The position numbers were made by a program, and so were the translations under genes. Positions 18,205 through 27,447 of a DNA stretch of 64,000 nucleotides are shown piece by piece (position 1 is the first letter of the stretch; each line of letters starts with the position of its first letter). This stretch comes from Paraflavitalea soli (GTDB taxonomy: Bacteria > Bacteroidota > Bacteroidia > Chitinophagales > Chitinophagaceae): NCBI RefSeq assembly GCF_003555545.1, contig NZ_CP032157.1, positions 7,444,546 to 7,508,545 of the forward strand, written 5' to 3'. The notes beneath the pieces are model-generated. The model saw only the letters and a program-made list of their open reading frames with translations, ran no database searches and was not told where the DNA came from.

Positions 18205-18305
18205 CTTATAGAGGACTTATAGAGGAGATACAGAGGAATTATAGAGGACATACAGAGAACCACACCCGTAGACTATCCATAGACCATCCGTAGATCACCC
18301 ATAGA
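18205..18305. repeat. Degenerate 11-bp tandem repeats (TTATAGAGGA type)
   Basis: Nine consecutive units: CTTATAGAGGA twice, GATACAGAGGA, ATTATAGAGGA, CATACAGAGAA, then CCACACCCGTAGA, CTATCCATAGA, CCATCCGTAGA and TCACCCATAGA. All but one are exactly 11 bases. They lie between two convergent genes and their terminators and are not in a plausible reading frame. Confidence 0.75.
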
Positions 18306-18386
18306 TTATAGTAGTATCAAGGCATTGCCTGCCATCTTCACGTAATATACCGGCCATCAGGTATGAATACCGGCACAGCTAAAGGC

Positions 18387-18415
18387 AAAAAAACGGGGCT
18401 GAGAACAGCCCCGTT
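18387..18415 (-). terminator. Terminator of the coiled-coil protein gene
   Basis: AACGGGGCT (18392-18400) and AGCCCCGTT (18407-18415) form a 9-bp stem. On the minus strand it runs into seven T residues. Confidence 0.85.
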
Positions 18416-18438
18416 AACGTCACATGAGAATGGTACTC

Positions 18439-19236
18439 TTAATCAAAATCAATGTCCATGTCGCCATCTTCTTTGCGGATAGTGACTTTTTCATGGCTAA
18501 AGTATTTCTTATAGCGGTCCAGCACTTCCTGGGGTTGTTTTTTGCCGTTGACCGTCAGGTTGCCGTCTTTGTATTTGATGCTGTAATCGCCTTTGGTGCT
18601 CAATAACCCTTCTTTTTCCATGCTGTAGATCATTTCCTGGTAGTCTTTAAACTCGTCTTTAACACGTTCCATTTCTTCCTGGACCTCTTTCATGTTCACC
18701 TTTTTCAGGTCTTCCATTTCCTTCTTCCAGTCCTTATTGTTCAATTCCTTTTCTACTTCCCGCTTTGCCTCGTCCAAATGTTTTTTGAGGTCTTCTTTAT
18801 CCAGGCTGGACAAGGACTGCTTCACCGATTCATTGATCTCCTTTTGCAGCTTATCAAAATCAATACTTTTCAATGATTCCTGCACCTGTTGGTTGATCTT
18901 GTCCATGTCGACCGATTTCAGGGCCTGGTCAATTTGCTTTTGCAACTGCTCAGCGTCAATGCTTTTCCGGGCCGATTCCACGGTTTTTTTGATCTCGTCC
19001 CAATCTACTTCCTGCAGCTTTTCTTTGGCTTCCTCCAGCTTGCGGATCTCTTTGTCGAGGTCTTTTTCATCCTTTTCCCGGACCGACTTATTTCTTTTGG
19101 CGGGAACGGTATCCTGGCTGGATGGCTTGTCTTGTGTGTACTGTTGGGGATTGCCTGTCCAGGCTACAAGGGCGATAACTGCGGTTAATCCCAATGTTGG
19201 AACTGCCCAGTGTAAATGCTTTTTAATGCGTCTCAT
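18439..19236 (-). CDS. Membrane-anchored coiled-coil protein of unknown function
   Basis: A 265-residue protein with one N-terminal membrane helix (about residues 8-26) and a long charged region (about 45-210) of heptad-like Lys/Glu/Leu composition, a coiled coil. Within it three phrases recur at regular spacing: SIDAEQLQKQIDQALKSVD, MDKINQQVQESLKSID and FDKLQKEINESVKQSL. These look like internal duplications of about 20 residues. The end (GDYSIKYKDGNLTVNGKKQP) is a compact globular tail. I start at ATG 19236, since the longer frame to 19314 puts an odd 26 residues before the anchor. Function is unknown. Confidence 0.72.
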   Translation of the reverse strand: MRRIKKHLHWAVPTLGLTAVIALVAWTGNPQQYTQDKPSSQDTVPAKRNKSVREKDEKDLDKEIRKLEEAKEKLQEVDWDEIKKTVESARKSIDAEQLQKQIDQALKSVDMDKINQQVQESLKSIDFDKLQKEINESVKQSLSSLDKEDLKKHLDEAKREVEKELNNKDWKKEMEDLKKVNMKEVQEEMERVKDEFKDYQEMIYSMEKEGLLSTKGDYSIKYKDGNLTVNGKKQPQEVLDRYKKYFSHEKVTIRKEDGDMDIDFD

Positions 19237-19346
19237 GCTATAAAAGGTTTTGTCAGGTGATGAAATACGATACACTTCGTATAAATGTACGATTGATTTC
19301 GTAAATTGTTGCATGGCGACATCCCGAGCGGTAGTTTTTTAACAAA

Positions 19347-19425
19347 AAAGTCCGCAAGTACCTTCCCTGATCGAAGCTACTTGCGGACTTTACCGTCTTT
19401 CCGACTTTACCGACTTTCGGACTCC
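19347..19425 (-). terminator. Terminator built from the AGTCCG repeat family
   Basis: AAAGTCCGCAAGTA (19347-19360) pairs with TACTTGCGGACTTT (19378-19391), a perfect 14-bp stem followed on the minus strand by T-rich DNA. It is flanked by further CCGACTTT and CGGACT phrases up to 19425, the same words as at 10807-10914. It serves the M28 peptidase gene. Confidence 0.8.
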
Positions 19426-19432
19426 CCCGGAC

Positions 19433-20782
19433 CTACCTCCCTACCCCCGGTACTACCGGCAGGCTTTCGTTGCCATCCTCACTGACGGATTGAACGGCAA
19501 AGAAATAATTGTCTTTGGAGTAAGGCAGTTGAATATCAGTCTGCGTGGTATAGATCTTTTTCTGCCAGAAAGGCCAGTTGGTTTCCCGCATGAGGATATA
19601 GTAACCTTTCGGTTTTCCATATTTGGGAGCTTTCCAATTCAATATAGTATAGTTGGTGAGCCGGCGCACTTCTATCTTCACTTCCTGGGGCATGCCGGCA
19701 GATTTGGCCAGGTTGGCCAGGTTACTCAGGTTCATGGCCGTATTCTTACGGAGATATTCAAAGTCCATGAACTCGATCAGGTCGCCATACTGGATACCAT
19801 TTTCCACCCTTACATCCTGGTGCTGGTGATAATAGTTCTCATTCATTTCCGTAATGCGTACGGCTGCATATCCATTCTGTACATAGGGCGTATGATCGCC
19901 ACCGCGCAGGAAACGGTCATTGCGATAGATCAACACCACTTCCAGGTTGTCTACATAGCGTTCACCCGTTTCCTTTACATACCGGGCCAGTTGTCGCGCC
20001 TTGCCATCATTCTCCAGTCCCAGGTTGCGGATATTGACGGCTGCTTTGTCCAATTCCCAGGCGGGTAATCCTTCACTGAACACCCGTATTTTGGTGTTGT
20101 TGACAATATTCGTCTCGCTGCTGTTGTTGCTGCCCATGATATCGTTGTTGAGCACCCCTTCAATGTACAGGCTGTCCTTCCTGCTTTTATCCGCCATGAA
20201 TTTGGCGCCCAGCAGTCCCTGTTCTTCCCCACTCACGGCAATAAAAATAACCGTGGCCGGGAAATTCCGCTGGCTCATAATGCGGGCGCATTCGATCACC
20301 GCTGCTACACCACTGGCATCATCATTGGCGCCGGGTGCATCGCCCGTACGGTCCATTACACTGGTGCGCATATTGTCCAGGTGGCCGCTGATGAGAAATA
20401 TCCTGTTGTCTTTGGGGTCCGTACCTTTTAAGGTGGCTACCACATTGCCCAATACCAAAGGGGCGTCTACCCGCCGGCCATCGGGTGCCAGCGTAGTAGT
20501 GTCTATGATAGCGGAAAGCCTGCCGCCTGACTTTTTAGCAAACTCATTGAATTTTCCCAATACGTATAAGCGTGCAGCGCCGATACCACGCTTAGGATCT
20601 GTTTGTGTACTCAGCGTATTGCGGGTGCCAAAGGCCACCATATGGGTAATATAACTTTTCAGGCTGTCGGCACTTACTTCCGATACCATTTTTTCGATGA
20701 CGGGATCACGCTGTACAATGGTTTGGGCAAAGAGTGAGCTGCCGCAGACAGTCAATAACAATACAAATGACCATTTTCTCAT
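19433..20782 (-). CDS. Secreted M28 family zinc aminopeptidase
   Basis: A 449-residue exported metallopeptidase. After a signal peptide (MRKWSFVLLLTVCGSSLFAQ) the catalytic domain shows the M28 zinc ligands in order: His in LISGHLDNM, Asp in GANDDASG, Glu pair in SGEEQGLLG, Asp in LNNDIMGSNN and His in GGDHTPY. The last ~90 residues (RLTNYTILNWKAPKYGKPKG) look like a fibronectin type III-like domain. It probably trims peptides in the periplasm or outside the cell. The open frame to 20896 is rejected because it would place 38 residues before the signal peptide. Confidence 0.92.
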   Translation of the reverse strand: MRKWSFVLLLTVCGSSLFAQTIVQRDPVIEKMVSEVSADSLKSYITHMVAFGTRNTLSTQTDPKRGIGAARLYVLGKFNEFAKKSGGRLSAIIDTTTLAPDGRRVDAPLVLGNVVATLKGTDPKDNRIFLISGHLDNMRTSVMDRTGDAPGANDDASGVAAVIECARIMSQRNFPATVIFIAVSGEEQGLLGAKFMADKSRKDSLYIEGVLNNDIMGSNNSSETNIVNNTKIRVFSEGLPAWELDKAAVNIRNLGLENDGKARQLARYVKETGERYVDNLEVVLIYRNDRFLRGGDHTPYVQNGYAAVRITEMNENYYHQHQDVRVENGIQYGDLIEFMDFEYLRKNTAMNLSNLANLAKSAGMPQEVKIEVRRLTNYTILNWKAPKYGKPKGYYILMRETNWPFWQKKIYTTQTDIQLPYSKDNYFFAVQSVSEDGNESLPVVPGVGR

Positions 20783-20844
20783 GAGCAATGAAAGTTGAGG
20801 TGATGTGTAAAGATATATAGACGTTATTGGATAGGGTGTCTTGC

Positions 20845-21022
20845 AGGAAGAGGCAAAAAGGCGAAAAGGCAATGAGGCACCGGGGCAACCAGGCAACGAG
20901 GGAGTAGCAGGGGCTGCTAAGAGAAAGGGTGGGCCGCTTTAGCAGCGACCCACCCTTGTATGATATAGCATATTTCTTACACTCGTTGCCTTTATGCCTT
21001 TTGCCTCGTTGCCTTTTTAGGC
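20845..21022. repeat. GGCAACGAGG/GTTGCCTCG inverted repeat array with hairpin copy 2
   Basis: The left side (20845-20900) is built of GGCAAAAAGGC, GGCAATGAGG and GGCAACGAGG phrases. The right side (20984-21022) is built of CGTTGCCTTTATGCC and GCCTCGTTGCC, their complements. Between them lies a copy of the GGTGGGTCGCC hairpin family (arms 20925-20938 and 20944-20957). The array ends exactly at the stop codon of the ABC permease gene. Confidence 0.7.
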
Positions 21023-22336
21023 TTATGCTTTCCTAAAAGCCCATTTCCACATCTCTTTCCAGGTAGGCTTTTTACCATACATCAGGATACCCGTACGGTA
21101 AATTTTACCGGCCAGCCAGGTGGTACCTATAAACCCTACAATGAGGAATACCATACTCAATATCAACTCCCACACAGTTACACCATCGGGAATGCCGTGC
21201 GCTATCCTGGCCATCATCACAATGGGAGAGGTGAGGGGAAACAGGCTTCCGAATACAGAAAGTCCGCTGAAGGGATTATTCACAGCCTTGGTCATGATCA
21301 CGATACCAAAGATGATGGGCATAATGATGGGCAGTGTTAAGCTTTGCGCATCCTGCGGATCTTCATTCACCGCACTGCCTACAGCAGCAAAGAGTGAGGA
21401 GTACAACAGGTATCCACCCAGGAAGTAGAAGAGGAAGCATGGCAGCAGCAGCGCCCAATTGATACCTGCCACTACAGCACCCAGGGCACTGGTGTTTTGA
21501 GAGGCCGTGGCCATAGCACCAGCTCCTCCGGGAATATTTTGTGCAGCAGCAGGATCGCCTCCTTGCATAAGCAGGGGAATGATGGTCATCGTAATGATTC
21601 CCAAAATGATCCAGATAAGGAATTGCACCAGGCCTACAGCGCCGATACCGGTGATCTTACCCATCATCAACTGGAATGGTTTTACACTGCTTACAATTAC
21701 TTCCGCAATGCGATTTACCTTTTCTTCCATCACACCCCGCATCACCATGGTACCATATATAAACAGTACGATGTAAATGAGGAAACCGGATATAAACCCT
21801 ACTGCTTCGGCAAACTTGGATTTGTCGCCTTTGCCTTTACCGGTCACCGATTGGAATTCTATTTTGGCCCTGTTCTGTACACTGTCCAGCTGTTGCTGGG
21901 TAATATGAAACGCCAACAATCTTTTTTGCTCCAGTTGTTTATTAATGGCCGATTTGATCCTCTCCTGGCTGATCACACCGATCGTTTTACCGTACACAAT
22001 GCTTAATGTGTCTGCTGATAATACATTGTACCCGGCTGGTATGAAAATATAACCATTAAAGGCCTTCTTTTCTATTTGCCGGTTGAGAGAGGCAGTGTCT
22101 TTATCCGTTACAAAGCTGAAGTTTACATCTCCCTTGGCTTCCAGCTTGCCATTGAACAGATTGGCATTATCCGCCACTGCTATTTTCAGGTCATCATTCC
22201 CTTGCACAGAAAAGTAGATCATGAAGGCATAGAAGGCAAAGATGACCAATGGTAATAATATAGTACTGAGCAGGAAGGTCTTTTTCTTCACCCTGCTGCT
22301 AAATTCCCGTTGAGCAACAATCCAGGTCTTATTCAT
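21023..22336 (-). CDS. ABC-2 type exporter permease (NatB-like)
   Basis: A 437-residue membrane subunit of an ABC-2 exporter. One membrane span near residue 25 is followed by a large extracytoplasmic loop (about 45-170) and then five to six spans clustered in the C-terminal half, the NatB/YhaP layout. The start MNKTWIVAQREFSSRVKKKTF is typical. Its ATPase partner is encoded 9 bases upstream on the same strand, so the two form an operon. Such pairs export sodium or small toxic molecules in relatives, but the substrate here is unknown. Confidence 0.9.
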   Translation of the reverse strand: MNKTWIVAQREFSSRVKKKTFLLSTILLPLVIFAFYAFMIYFSVQGNDDLKIAVADNANLFNGKLEAKGDVNFSFVTDKDTASLNRQIEKKAFNGYIFIPAGYNVLSADTLSIVYGKTIGVISQERIKSAINKQLEQKRLLAFHITQQQLDSVQNRAKIEFQSVTGKGKGDKSKFAEAVGFISGFLIYIVLFIYGTMVMRGVMEEKVNRIAEVIVSSVKPFQLMMGKITGIGAVGLVQFLIWIILGIITMTIIPLLMQGGDPAAAQNIPGGAGAMATASQNTSALGAVVAGINWALLLPCFLFYFLGGYLLYSSLFAAVGSAVNEDPQDAQSLTLPIIMPIIFGIVIMTKAVNNPFSGLSVFGSLFPLTSPIVMMARIAHGIPDGVTVWELILSMVFLIVGFIGTTWLAGKIYRTGILMYGKKPTWKEMWKWAFRKA

Positions 22337-22345
22337 ATAATAAGT

Positions 22346-23284
22346 TTAGGCGGTTATGGTTTGAAATTGTCTGGCTGTAGCAGTATTCCCTACCAGCCTG
22401 ATAAAGATATCATTCAGGGAAGGCAGTCGTTCCTGGAAGGAGTTGATCTGAATGCCTGCATTGATGAAATGTTGTAATACCTGGTTAGGCGTGTGCCCTT
22501 CTTTTAAGATCAGGTCTACACCATATTCATTGTTCGCAATGATGTCATAACTGCCGTTTGTTTCCGGAAGTTTATCCGTAGCTGTACCATAACCTATTGT
22601 AAAGTAATTTTCCTTGAATTGCTGTTTTACCCCTTTTACCGTACCGTCCAATATTTTCTGTCCTTTGTTCACGAGAATGATATGGTCGCAGATCTCTTCA
22701 ACCTGTTCCATGCGGTGCGTACTGAAGATGATGCTGGCGCCATTTTTGGCCAGGCGGAAGATCTCATCTTTGATCAGGTTGGCATTAACCGGGTCCAGGC
22801 CGCTGAAAGGCTCATCCAATATGATCAGTTTGGGTTCATGTAATACCGTGGTTACAAATTGAAGTTTCTGGCTCATCCCTTTACTCAGGTCTTCCACCTT
22901 TTTATTCCACCAGCTCTGCATTTCGAAGCGCATAAACCAATCCCTCACCTTTTCCATGGCTTCCAGCTTGCTCAGCCCTTTCAGGCGGGCGAGGTAGAGT
23001 GCCTGATCGCCGATCTTCATCTTTTTATACAGGCCCCTTTCTTCGGGCATATAGCCGATCTTCAGGATGTCGTTGACGGGATCAAAAGGACGGCCATTAA
23101 AAATGATCTGTCCTTCGTCGGGATAGGTAATGCCCGTGAGCATGCGGATAAGGGTGGTCTTACCGGCGCCATTAGGCCCCAATAAACCAAAGATGCTGCC
23201 CGGGGTAAGGGTGAAGCTGATATCGTCTACGGCTTTTTGCGTAGCATAATACTTCTTAAGGTTTTGTACCTCCAGTATATTCAT
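22346..23284 (-). CDS. ABC transporter ATP-binding protein (NatA-like)
   Basis: A 312-residue ATPase that powers the ABC-2 permease encoded just downstream. Walker A GPNGAGKTT (residues 36-44), a Q-loop region YMPEERGLYKKM, a signature DLSKGMSQKLQ that has Lys-Gly-Met in place of Gly-Gly-Gln, Walker B LIILDEPFSGLDP and the switch His in FSTHRMEQ are all present. A C-terminal ~80-residue domain (DUF4162-like) follows. The ATP-binding gene comes first in the operon. Confidence 0.94.
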   Translation of the reverse strand: MNILEVQNLKKYYATQKAVDDISFTLTPGSIFGLLGPNGAGKTTLIRMLTGITYPDEGQIIFNGRPFDPVNDILKIGYMPEERGLYKKMKIGDQALYLARLKGLSKLEAMEKVRDWFMRFEMQSWWNKKVEDLSKGMSQKLQFVTTVLHEPKLIILDEPFSGLDPVNANLIKDEIFRLAKNGASIIFSTHRMEQVEEICDHIILVNKGQKILDGTVKGVKQQFKENYFTIGYGTATDKLPETNGSYDIIANNEYGVDLILKEGHTPNQVLQHFINAGIQINSFQERLPSLNDIFIRLVGNTATARQFQTITA

Positions 23285-23320
23285 GTATTACGGTTTTTAG
23301 TTGGAACGGGCCAATGGCCA

Positions 23321-23353
23321 GAAAGATAATCAAACTGGTCTTTAGTAGCCAAA
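23321..23353 (-). promoter_or_regulatory. Candidate promoter of the ABC exporter operon
   Basis: On the minus strand TTTG (23350-23353) precedes TATCTTTC (23321-23328) by 21 bases. The -7 box differs from TAnnTTTG only at the last base. It lies about 36 bases before the ATG. Confidence 0.4.
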
Positions 23354-23387
23354 AAGGCCGATATATTACAGAAACCCTGTTTTTTTG

Positions 23388-24974
23388 TTATAATACCTTA
23401 ACAATTTCCTCCACTACCCGTTCTCCATCCATGGCGGCGCTTACAATGCCGCCGGCATAGCCAGCTCCTTCGGCACAGGGATACAGGCGGCTTATTTGCG
23501 GATGCTGGAGGGTGTGCGGGTCCCGGGGAATACGCACCGGAGAAGAAGTCCTGGACTCTGTAGCTACTACTACCGCTTCATTGGTATAATACCCCTTCAT
23601 CTTTTTGCCAAACTCCTGGAAAGCGTTTTTCAGCGCGTAGTGAATGAAACCAGGCAATACCTCATTGAGCGGGGCAGCCTGAAGGCCCGGCAGGTAAGAA
23701 CAATCGGGGAGGTTGGCAGATACCTTTTGCTGCACAAAATCAGCCATCCGTTGGGCGGGGGCTACAAACCTCCCTCCACCATATTCATAGGCCTTTTTCT
23801 CTACTGCCTGCTGGAAGTACATAGCCGATAAGGGGTTTTGCGCATCCAGCAGGGGGGATGCTCCTTTTTTCTTACCTGCAGCTGCAATATCCTGCATTTC
23901 TACGGAAGCTACCATACCTGAATTGGCAAAAGGGTTATTCCGTTTGGATGGAGACCACCCATTTACCACTAGTTCCCCGGCGTCAGTAGCAGCTGGCGCA
24001 ATGATGCCTCCGGGGCACATACAAAAAGAAAATACGCCACGGGCTTCTACCTGCTGTACCAGACTGTAAGAGGCAGGTGGCAAAAAGGCATCGCGGGTGG
24101 TGCAATGGTATTGTATACTATCGATCAAAGTTTGCGGGTGTTCAATGCGTACACCCAACGCAAAAGGCTTGGCTTCTATCAGTATCTTCTTTTGGTGTAG
24201 CAGCACAAAGATATCCCTGGCCGAATGGCCGGTGGCCAGGATCACGGCAGCTCCTTCAAAGCTGTCGCCGTCGGCAGTTTTAACCCCTTTTACCAGGTTG
24301 TCGGTTATGATAAGATCAGTCACCTTTTTCTCGAAGAGAAACAGGCCGCCACAGTCTGCTATTTTATCGCGGATAGCAGTAATGATCTGCGGTAGCTTGT
24401 TGGTGCCTACATGGGGATGGGCCTCATACAATATCTTTTCTTCTGCACCAAACTGTACCAGGATATTCAGGATACGGTTTACATCACCCCGCTTGGTACT
24501 GCGGGTATACAGTTTACCATCGCTGTAGGTGCCTGCACCGCCTTCCCCAAAGCAATAGTTGCTTTCCGGGTTGATAACACCTTCTTTGTTTAATAAGGCC
24601 AGGTCACGGCGGCGGGAGCGCACATCTTTACCGCGTTCCAGCAAAACAGGCTGAATACCCTGTTCAATGAGCTTAAGGGCGGCAAAAAGACCTGCAGGGC
24701 CGGCGCCCACAATGATCACTTTGTGGGGAGCTTTAGACACATCTTTTAGTACCAGTTGCTGAACCGCCCTTTCCTGGAAAGGTTCGTTGATAAATACGCG
24801 TATCGTTAACTGGATCCAGGGCTGTTTACTCCGGGCATCAATCGATTGCTTCAGTACATGATAACCTGTGATGGCTGTGGGGGGAATGCCAAAATGGGAG
24901 GCCGCATATTGCTGCACTTTGGAGGCAGAGGCTGCTTCGGCTGGCAGCACTTTGAGTGTACATTGTTGTTGCAT
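23388..24974 (-). CDS. NAD(P)/FAD-dependent oxidoreductase (COG2509-like)
   Basis: A 528-residue flavoprotein. An N-terminal ~85-residue domain precedes the FAD-binding Rossmann motif VIIVGAGPAGLFAALKL, followed by FGEGGAGTYSDGKLYTR and, near the end, a second FAD segment with CAEGAGYAGGIVSAAMDG. This is the layout of the uncharacterised FAD-dependent dehydrogenases of the COG2509 kind. A cysteine in FCMCPGG lies where such enzymes bind substrate. The reaction is not known. It is divergent from the dnaA region. Confidence 0.88.
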   Translation of the reverse strand: MQQQCTLKVLPAEAASASKVQQYAASHFGIPPTAITGYHVLKQSIDARSKQPWIQLTIRVFINEPFQERAVQQLVLKDVSKAPHKVIIVGAGPAGLFAALKLIEQGIQPVLLERGKDVRSRRRDLALLNKEGVINPESNYCFGEGGAGTYSDGKLYTRSTKRGDVNRILNILVQFGAEEKILYEAHPHVGTNKLPQIITAIRDKIADCGGLFLFEKKVTDLIITDNLVKGVKTADGDSFEGAAVILATGHSARDIFVLLHQKKILIEAKPFALGVRIEHPQTLIDSIQYHCTTRDAFLPPASYSLVQQVEARGVFSFCMCPGGIIAPAATDAGELVVNGWSPSKRNNPFANSGMVASVEMQDIAAAGKKKGASPLLDAQNPLSAMYFQQAVEKKAYEYGGGRFVAPAQRMADFVQQKVSANLPDCSYLPGLQAAPLNEVLPGFIHYALKNAFQEFGKKMKGYYTNEAVVVATESRTSSPVRIPRDPHTLQHPQISRLYPCAEGAGYAGGIVSAAMDGERVVEEIVKVL

Positions 24975-25913
24975 GATGTTAGGCAGTTAACCTAAAAATC
25001 CGGTGATTACAAAATTGACAAATAACAGCCATGTGGCTGTCGTGCAAAAATAGCTATATATAATAAGCTACTCTCTAAAAATTATAGAAACATTACTACT
25101 GTAACAGCCTATAGATATGATTACTGAACAACCGGATCAAGCTTAGTTATGTTGGGAAAAGCAGCAAAACAGCGCGTATTTATACCCGGAAAAGGGCAGT
25201 TAATAAGTTAACTTTTTTTCCGGTATCCGGGGCTTAACTGACAAAATATATATTTTGAAAAGGAGGCGTAAAAAAAGTTGGTACAATATGCGGTCCGTAT
25301 TAAATTATTTGTATCTTCAATAGCATCACAGCTTATATATGAAGAAAGCGTTTTTATTCCATATGGCGTCCTTTTCTTTCTTCATGAGGAATTCCTGCAA
25401 AACCACCCGGAGATCATTAGTAGCACAGTGTAGTAAATTTATTCAGTGGCCGACTCAACCTATTACCGGCGATAGTAGCCGGTTATTAAAACCTTGTATC
25501 GCCAGTAGCAAAAAGTATTGATGGATGTAGTCTGATAAAATAAGTTCGCACCACTTACTTGTTTTATCTGTTCACTTTGTTTTGATGCAATTCATCTGTA
25601 GTAAAAAATGATTAAAACCCTAAGAACTGATTGTGGTACAGGTATGTTGTATAACATGGTGAACAGTTGTAAATAAACATATTCTTCTTAAAAAATACAG
25701 GCAGCAAATTTGCAGAAGTAACATCTGTATGTGGGATCGAAAAAACAAGTAATAAAAAATTTTTTATTCAGTAAAAAATTTTGATATTCGCCCCCCTGCA
25801 TAACTTTTTTTGGAAGTATAGCAATATCCAACATCCATAGAAAAACACGGTTCAAGGCGGCATGATTAGTTCAGAATAATCTTAACTCAACATAATAAAC
25901 TGCTGTTAGCATA
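24975..25913. other. AT-rich 0.94 kb non-coding region upstream of dnaA
   Basis: I find no convincing gene here. It contains a -7 element for the leftward oxidoreductase (TATTTTTG on the minus strand, 25045-25052) with an ACAGCC/GGCTGT hairpin just downstream of it, long A/T runs near 25690-25790, and a GCAAATTTGC palindrome near 25706. A 60-codon frame at 25339 is judged accidental. I looked for DnaA boxes close to TTATCCACA on both strands and saw none, so it is not clearly oriC. Confidence 0.55.
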
Positions 25914-27347
25914 ATGACAAAGTCTTTTGATAAAGTTTGGATAAATTGTTTGGAGATAATAAAGGACATCGTTGAGTGGCAACATTTCAAAACATGGTTC
26001 GAGCCGATTAAGCCTGTAGAGATTAAAGGTAATGTGTTGGTGATACAGGTTCCCAGCCAATTCTTTTATGAATACCTTGAAGAGCATTATGTGAATTTGT
26101 TGGCAAAGACTTTGCGTAGGGTATTGGGCAAAGAAGCGCAGCTGGAGTATCGCATCATGGTGGATAGTGGTAATCACAACAACAAGCCATTGACAATGGA
26201 TATCCCCACACATGGTTATAAAACTTATTCCAGCAATGAAATGGATTTTCCGCTGATCATACACAATCCCGTCAAAAACCCGTTTGTAATTCCGGGTTTG
26301 AAGAAGATGCAGATCGATCCGCAGCTGAATCCTATATATACTTTCGAAAACTTCGTAGAAGGCGATAGCAACCGCGTAGCCCGCCGTGCCGGTAAAACCG
26401 TAGGCGAAAAGCCAGGCGCCAGCTCCTTCAATCCATTAGTTATATATGGTGGTGTCGGTTTAGGTAAAACCCACCTCGCCCAGGCCATCGGAAATGATGT
26501 TAAACGCCTGCATGCCAATAAAGTAGTATTGTATGTAAGTTCTGAGAAATTCATCAACCAGTTTCAGGACCATAGCCGCAATAACGCCATCAATGATTTT
26601 ATCCATTTTTACCAGCTGGTAGATGTATTGATCATCGATGACGTACAATTCTTCAACCGGGCCGAAAAGTCACAGGATGCCTTCTTTGCCATCTTCAACC
26701 ACCTGCACCAAAGCGGCAAACAGCTTATTCTTACCTCCGATAAGCCTCCCAAAGACCTGGAAGGTGTACAGGAACGTTTGCTGAGCCGTTTTCGCTGGGG
26801 ACTGAGTGCCGACCTGCAGGTACCTGATTATGAAACACGTATAGAGATTCTGGACAGGAAAATGAAGAACGATGGCCTCGAAATGCCACGTGAAGTAGTG
26901 AAATACCTGGCCTATAATATCAATAGCAATGTACGCGAGCTGGAGGGGGCGCTGATCTCATTATTGGCACAATCTTCGCTAAATAAGCGGGAAATTGACC
27001 TTGATCTTGCTAAACGCGTACTCCGTAATTTTGTGAAAACAAGTAGCAAAGAAATCACCATCGAAACTATACAGAAAATGGTCTGTGAATACTTCGATGT
27101 ATCATACGACAAATTGCTGCAAAAGACCCGGAAACGGGAAATTGTACAGGCAAGACAGATCACTATGTATCTTGCCAAAGCATTTACTAAAAATTCCCTG
27201 AAAACGATAGGTGAGCATTTTGGCGGTCGTGACCATACCACGGTCATCCACTCCTGCCAGACTGTAAAAGATCTGATGGATACTGACAGCACCTTCCGCG
27301 AAAGCGTCATGGAATTACAGCAGAAAGTTCAGCTTGCCGCCATGTGA
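25914..27347 (+). CDS. dnaA: Chromosomal replication initiator protein DnaA
   Basis: The 477-residue initiator ATPase that opens the replication origin. Domain I is at about 1-85. The AAA+ domain III has Walker A GGVGLGKTHLA (from residue 179) and Walker B VLIIDDVQFF, with sensor regions LILTSDKPP and LLSRFRWGL. Domain IV at the end carries the DNA-binding helix-turn-helix with the signature FGGRDHTTVIHSC. No dnaN follows, unlike in many other phyla. A strong terminator directly after the stop makes it a single-gene transcript. Confidence 0.98.
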   Translation: MTKSFDKVWINCLEIIKDIVEWQHFKTWFEPIKPVEIKGNVLVIQVPSQFFYEYLEEHYVNLLAKTLRRVLGKEAQLEYRIMVDSGNHNNKPLTMDIPTHGYKTYSSNEMDFPLIIHNPVKNPFVIPGLKKMQIDPQLNPIYTFENFVEGDSNRVARRAGKTVGEKPGASSFNPLVIYGGVGLGKTHLAQAIGNDVKRLHANKVVLYVSSEKFINQFQDHSRNNAINDFIHFYQLVDVLIIDDVQFFNRAEKSQDAFFAIFNHLHQSGKQLILTSDKPPKDLEGVQERLLSRFRWGLSADLQVPDYETRIEILDRKMKNDGLEMPREVVKYLAYNINSNVRELEGALISLLAQSSLNKREIDLDLAKRVLRNFVKTSSKEITIETIQKMVCEYFDVSYDKLLQKTRKREIVQARQITMYLAKAFTKNSLKTIGEHFGGRDHTTVIHSCQTVKDLMDTDSTFRESVMELQQKVQLAAM

Positions 27348-27371
27348 TAACAACATTAATTGCTTATTACG

Positions 27372-27400
27372 ATCCCGCTCCTGGTGAGCGGGATTTTTTT
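27372..27400 (+). terminator. dnaA terminator
   Basis: ATCCCGCTC (27372-27380) and GAGCGGGAT (27386-27394) form a 9-bp stem followed by seven T residues. Confidence 0.93.
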
Positions 27401-27447
27401 ATCCCATTTTGAGACTGGGTTGGACAAACATTACTTCAATAGACCTG

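Noticed and set aside
25339-25521. 60-codon frame in the dnaA upstream spacer
   Set aside because: It begins like a gene (ATGAAGAAAGC) but the product has no consistent signal peptide or fold, and no clear promoter precedes it.
24975-25913. oriC call next to dnaA
   Set aside because: No clustered DnaA boxes were visible on either strand, and in Bacteroidota the origin is often not beside dnaA.
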